A DNA stretch of 9,982 nucleotides. It comes from Bradyrhizobiaceae bacterium. Its GTDB lineage: Bacteria; Pseudomonadota; Alphaproteobacteria; Rhizobiales; Hyphomicrobiaceae. The DNA lies in contig CANJPN010000196.1 of NCBI GenBank assembly GCA_947475855.1, forward strand, positions 1 through 9,982, in the 5' to 3' direction. Shown here piece by piece: positions 6,403-9,982 of this stretch (its first letter is position 1; every line of letters begins with the position of its first letter). The notes below the pieces were generated by a model, which saw only the letters and a program-made list of their open reading frames with translations, ran no database searches and was not told the DNA's origin. The position numbers and the translations under genes were made by a program.

Positions 6403-9400
6403 TCGGCCGCGCGTTTGTGCGCCGGGCCTGCGGCAATGGCATCGTTCAGCTCGGCGATTTCAGCAATGAGCCCCCTGCAGATGGCCAGGTCGCCCGCGCG
6501 ACCAGCGCTTTCCAGCGCTGCACACAACTGGGTGATCTCGTCGAGACCGACGTTCGCGCTCCCGGATTTCAGGCTGTGGGCGAACAGAGCGATCGCTGTT
6601 GCATCGTTGGCTTCGAGCGCTGCATCGATGCTCTTCATCATTTTCGGCGCGAACCGCAGATAGGTACGCCGTAGCTTCTCGCGCAACTTGGGACGAACCG
6701 CGGCAATAGCTCTGGGCACAACGCTTGCGTCCCCAGCCATTTCAGATTGGTCGCGCGTTCCCCCCGCAGCGGGCTGTCCATGCCCGCCGTGCCGTGTCTC
6801 GATCCGAGCCTGTGTTAATTCCGGTCCTGACCTCGCCGAGGGCGGTGCCGCCGAGGTCGCTTGTCCCGACGGCACAGTCGTCGCGCGCTTCGCCGATTGC
6901 ATGACGCTTCGGAGAGCGTCAGCAAGCTGTATCTGCGAGTAGGGCTTGCTCAGATAGCTGTCCATGCCGGCCGCCAGGCAGAGCTGGCGATCTGCTTCAT
7001 AGGCATTCGCAGTTACTGCAAGAATGGGCAGGTGGCCAAGACCGCCGGACTTCTCGCGAGCACGGATCTCGCGCGTGGCGCTGTAGCCGTCCATTTCCGG
7101 CATCTGACAGTCCATCAGCACGACATCGAATTCGCCGCGCTCGATCGCTTTCAAGGCCTGGAGGCCGTTCTCCGCGATCGTGACAGTGCAGCCGAGCGAC
7201 GAAAGATACTCTTCTGCGACGATCTGGTTGACTGGATTGTCCTCGGCGACGAGCACACTCATTCCCAGCGACACAAGCTCGAGCCCGTCGCTGCGTTCGA
7301 TAGCGTCATGGCTTGCCGCCTTGCTGGCTTGGAGCAAGCAGTCGTTGGCTGCAGCGATGATCTCGTCGCGCCGGATAGGTTTGTGCAGAACCCTATCGAT
7401 GCCGGCTGCGGCGTGATCCCCAATGTCGGCGCTCCACGCGATCGACGAAAGCAGGATCATCTTGACCCCCTCGAGCGACGGCGTCGCGGTGATGCGGCGT
7501 GCCAGCTCGACGCCGTCGCAGCCTTCCATGATGAAGTCGATGATGACGAGATCGAATGGACGACCGGCGACGATGGCAACTTCCAGCCGATTCATTGCGG
7601 CAGCAGCATCCTCGACGGCTTCGACGAGCGCGCCACTCGACGCCATGTAGGACGTCACGATCTCGCGATTGGTCGCGCGGTCATCGACGACGAGCACACG
7701 CCTGCCAGCCAGGCTCGTCGGGCCCTCGTCGGCATCTGGAAAGCTCTGATGGACGTCCATCGGAAGCGCGAACCAGATCAGTGCGCCCTGTCCCGGCGCG
7801 CTCTCCAGTCCGATGCGGCCCCCCATCAATTGAACGAGATGCCGTGAGATCGACAAGCCAAGACCCGTGCCGCCGAAACGGCGCGTGATCGACGTGTCTG
7901 CCTGGGTAAATGGCTGAAATAGCTTCGCCTGAAGATCGGGAAGGATGCCGATGCCGGTGTCCTTCACGATGAAGCGGAGCCCTCCAGCAGCGGTCTCGGT
8001 GTTCGGCATGACCAGAACGGAAACTTCTCCGTGCTGCGTAAACTTGATCGCATTGCCGATGAGATTGACCAACACTTGCCGCAACCGAACGGGATCGCCG
8101 GTTACCGAGCCACGCGCGTCAGCGTCGATGTAAAGGTTCAGGTCGAGAGACTTCTTATGCGCTTGCGGCACCAGAAGCTCGACGGCTTCCTCCACGCAGT
8201 GGGCGAGGTCGAAGTCCGAGACCTCGAGCGGTAGCTTGCCGCCCTCGATGCGCGAGATATCGAGGATGTCGTTGATGATCGCCAACAGCGAATGCGCACT
8301 CTCCGTGATCGTGCCGGCAATACGCCGCTGACGATCGTCGAGCCCGGAACGCGACAGCAGATCCGCCATCCCGAGCACACCATTCATCGGCGTCCGGATC
8401 TCGTGGCTCATGTTGGCGAGGAACAGGCTCTTGGCTCGGTTCGCCTCTTCGGCGGCGATGTTGGCCTGACGAAGGTTTTCCTCTGTCTGAAGGCGCAGGC
8501 GGCGCTCGCGCGCGAGCGCAAAGACGTTCGCCAGGCTCGTCGCCAGAAGGATGTCCTCCGCGGTCCACTCGCGGGGCTTGTCGTACATCGAGCACGCGAT
8601 CACGCCGACGATCTGGTCATCGCTGCGGATCGGCGCATGCAGCATGGCACGAATGCGTCGTGGACGCAGGCGCGTTTCGTACTGAGCCGACGTCAAAGGA
8701 TCAGTTGCGCAGTCGCCCACCACCAACGGACCCGCCGTGATGGCACTGACAAACCGTTTGGGATAGTGCCGCTTGGGATCGCGCGCGACGGCGACGATGC
8801 GTTCCTCCTCGGCAAGAAAGACTTCCGTGTGGACAGCCTCTATGCCGGAGTGCGCAAAGAACCTGACGCTGAGGCGATCGACCTGCATCTCGCTGCACAC
8901 TACAGTCGAGACCTCACCTAGCAACTCACCGATCTCGCCTTTGAGCAACCGCTCCGAAACAATCAGCGAATTGAGTATCTTCTGTTGCGCCGTGAGACGT
9001 TTCGCTGTGGTCGTTGCCGATGCCTCGAGCGCGATGCGCTGGTGGCGTTCGATGGCGACGGCAGCCAGATTTGCAATGCTCAGCGCGAACACTCGCTGTT
9101 CCGCAGTCCAGCAGACGCGACGCGTGATGTTTGTGCAGGTCATGAAACCGACGAGATCACCGTGTGCGATGATCGGGGCATGAAGCACCGACTTTATTCC
9201 GTGCTTCTCGAAGAACAGCTCGCGGAATTCATCGAGTCCGTTATCGATCGACGTATCGTCGACTGTGACTACGTTACTCGAAGACGAACGCTTAAGCGCC
9301 GCAAGATGCCTGGCCGAACCATAGCCTTGTGGAACGACGAAAGCGTCGTCCTCGACGACATAGACCTCCTTGGAGACTACTGACGCTTTTGTACTGTCGA

Positions 9401-9827
9401 GCAGCATGATGCCTGCACGCTCAACCCCTATTCCAGAAGCGAGTGCGCGCATGAGATGACGCGTTGCCTCTTCGAGGCTTCCGAAACGAAAACCGTCCTG
9501 GCTCATGAGCTCGGCGATGATGGCTTGGTGCACAATCAGCCGCGCCTCGCTGCGCTCCACCTCGGCTTGTGCGCGGCGCCGCTCCGCGACCTCGATCTGC
9601 AGTTTCAGCAACTGCGAATCGATGCGCCCGCGAAGTTTCTCGACGACGACCGCAGCACCACCTGCACCGAAACCCAGCAGAGTAACCACACCGACACCAA
9701 GCGCCAGCAACACATGATTTGAATTGCCTGTCGACGCCATACTGGCCACTGAGTAATTAATCGTCATGGCCTCCATGCCGACCAAATGCAGTGCAGCAGT
9801 AGCGGTCATCAATACTGCGCTGGCCAA
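6393..9827 (-). CDS. Hybrid sensor histidine kinase with MHYT remnant, GAF-GAF-HisKA-HATPase-REC-REC-HPt
   Basis: A 1144-aa membrane-bound multistep phosphorelay kinase. Two membrane segments (about 1-24 and 38-62) come first; the first carries ALHLVGMEAM, which resembles the last repeat of an MHYT sensor. A coiled-coil linker (63-100), GAF 1 (about 105-262), GAF 2 (about 283-440) and a second coiled coil follow. HisKA has its phosphate-accepting His475 in MSHEIRTPMNG. The ATPase domain has N-box Asn588/Asn592, DTGIG (623-627), FQPFTQAD (637-644) and GGTGLGLSI (652-660). REC 1 has Asp715/716, Asp764 and Lys816. REC 2 has Glu862/Asp863, Asp906, Thr939 and Lys961. A low-complexity linker (980-1035) leads to an HPt domain with His1084 in AHSLKSGSANVG. 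All relay residues are present. The start is unsure: TTG at 9827 or ATG at 9809, neither with a clear ribosome site, and the same frame is closed by TGA at 9897-9899. The gene may be 5'-truncated. No partner response regulator is adjacent. Confidence 0.92.
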   Translation of the reverse strand: MASAVLMTATAALHLVGMEAMTINYSVASMASTGNSNHVLLALGVGVVTLLGFGAGGAAVVVEKLRGRIDSQLLKLQIEVAERRRAQAEVERSEARLIVHQAIIAELMSQDGFRFGSLEEATRHLMRALASGIGVERAGIMLLDSTKASVVSKEVYVVEDDAFVVPQGYGSARHLAALKRSSSSNVVTVDDTSIDNGLDEFRELFFEKHGIKSVLHAPIIAHGDLVGFMTCTNITRRVCWTAEQRVFALSIANLAAVAIERHQRIALEASATTTAKRLTAQQKILNSLIVSERLLKGEIGELLGEVSTVVCSEMQVDRLSVRFFAHSGIEAVHTEVFLAEEERIVAVARDPKRHYPKRFVSAITAGPLVVGDCATDPLTSAQYETRLRPRRIRAMLHAPIRSDDQIVGVIACSMYDKPREWTAEDILLATSLANVFALARERRLRLQTEENLRQANIAAEEANRAKSLFLANMSHEIRTPMNGVLGMADLLSRSGLDDRQRRIAGTITESAHSLLAIINDILDISRIEGGKLPLEVSDFDLAHCVEEAVELLVPQAHKKSLDLNLYIDADARGSVTGDPVRLRQVLVNLIGNAIKFTQHGEVSVLVMPNTETAAGGLRFIVKDTGIGILPDLQAKLFQPFTQADTSITRRFGGTGLGLSISRHLVQLMGGRIGLESAPGQGALIWFALPMDVHQSFPDADEGPTSLAGRRVLVVDDRATNREIVTSYMASSGALVEAVEDAAAAMNRLEVAIVAGRPFDLVIIDFIMEGCDGVELARRITATPSLEGVKMILLSSIAWSADIGDHAAAGIDRVLHKPIRRDEIIAAANDCLLQASKAASHDAIERSDGLELVSLGMSVLVAEDNPVNQIVAEEYLSSLGCTVTIAENGLQALKAIERGEFDVVLMDCQMPEMDGYSATREIRAREKSGGLGHLPILAVTANAYEADRQLCLAAGMDSYLSKPYSQIQLADALRSVMQSAKRATTVPSGQATSAAPPSARSGPELTQARIETRHGGHGQPAAGGTRDQSEMAGDASVVPRAIAAVRPKLREKLRRTYLRFAPKMMKSIDAALEANDATAIALFAHSLKSGSANVGLDEITQLCAALESAGRAGDLAICRGLIAEIAELNDAIAAGPAHKRAADVG

Positions 9828-9895
9828 CCTGTATGTAGTGCCCCAACACGTGGTGTAAGCCCACAGGCATGATCCGGAGCGCCGCGGCTCGGATT

Positions 9896-9926
9896 GTCAG
9901 GCGGCCGGGATTGCCGGCGGCCTGAC
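9896..9926. repeat. Strong imperfect stem-loop upstream of the sensor kinase
   Basis: A 31-bp dyad with outer arms GTCAGGC / GCCTGAC (7 of 7), one mismatch, then GCCGG / CCGGC (5 of 5) around a short centre. The TGA at the end of the right-edge reading frame lies inside one arm. It could be a terminator-like structure for that gene, without a T-run, or the end of a repetitive or mobile element. A single copy is visible in this window. Confidence 0.45.
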
Positions 9927-9982
9927 GGTGGCATCATCGCAGAAGCCGGCCATCGTTTCCAGGCTCATGTAGCGGCGCGACA
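9897..9982 (-). CDS. Probable 3' end of an unidentified gene running in from the right edge
   Basis: On the - strand the frame is open from the window edge to TGA at 9897-9899 and reads SRRYMSLETMAGF, then CDDATVRPPAIPAA (27 residues). Of these 27 codons, 23 end in G or C, like the true genes here, which argues for coding although the piece is short. It is in the same frame as the sensor kinase, separated from the kinase TTG by the stop and 23 codons. I cannot name the family. It could be the preceding gene's C-terminus or a scar of whatever removed the kinase's 5' end. Confidence 0.35.
   Translation of the reverse strand, partial: SRRYMSLETMAGFCDDATVRPPAIPAA

Noticed and set aside
6861..7847. 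A 328-codon + strand frame opposite the receiver domains of the kinase
   Set aside because: The - strand encodes intact receiver domains with all key residues. The + frame has no motif and no ribosome site that I find persuasive.
9828..9896. A -35/-10 pair (TTACAC / TACATA on the - strand) for the kinase
   Set aside because: The spacer is only 15 nt and the -10 match is poor. The start point would fall at or inside the possible TTG start.

Overview
The window looks like a piece of a high-GC alphaproteobacterial chromosome. A Rhizobiales/Bradyrhizobium-type genome is my best guess. The reasons are the strong G/C preference at third codon positions, an orphan Bug-type substrate-binding protein, a large MHYT/GAF hybrid histidine kinase, and a Tat-exported DUF1501 protein paired with a DUF1800 protein. 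This is an inference from gene style, not from a marker gene. I saw no tRNA, rRNA, CRISPR array or complete mobile element.

Layout, left to right. (1) Bases 3-1229, + strand: the 3' part of a gene for an unrecognised multi-pass membrane protein with a Cys-containing extracytoplasmic loop. Its start lies outside the window. (2) Bases 1231-4011, - strand: a tight two-gene operon, DUF1800 followed by Tat-signal DUF1501, with 3 bp between them and the second ribosome binding site inside the end of the first gene. It converges on the membrane-protein gene with one base between the stop codons. (3) Bases 4171-5139, - strand: a secreted Bug/TctC-type substrate-binding protein with no transporter membrane genes next to it. 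(4) Bases 5140-5627: a 488-bp divergent control region rich in inverted repeats, including an 18-bp palindrome just upstream of the next gene. (5) Bases 5628-6389, + strand: an XRE-type helix-turn-helix regulator with a C-terminal domain I do not recognise. (6) Bases 6393-9827, - strand: a 1144-aa hybrid sensor kinase (two membrane segments, GAF-GAF-HisKA-HATPase-REC-REC-HPt). It converges on the regulator gene, and the last codons of the two genes together form a perfect hairpin. (7) Right edge: a probable 3' end of another - strand gene and a strong stem-loop.

How it works together. The DUF1800/DUF1501 pair is almost certainly one functional unit, with the DUF1501 member exported folded by Tat. 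The XRE regulator probably controls its own promoter and may control the divergent Bug gene. The hybrid kinase carries a complete His-Asp-His-type relay in one chain, and its output partner is not in this window. Its N-terminus looks like only the last repeat of an MHYT sensor, with a non-ATG start and no clear ribosome binding site, so it may be a 5'-truncated gene. No wholly new defence or mobile system is evident. The most useful leads are the truncated sensor, the operator palindrome, the shared-stop hairpin and the uncharacterised regulator domain.
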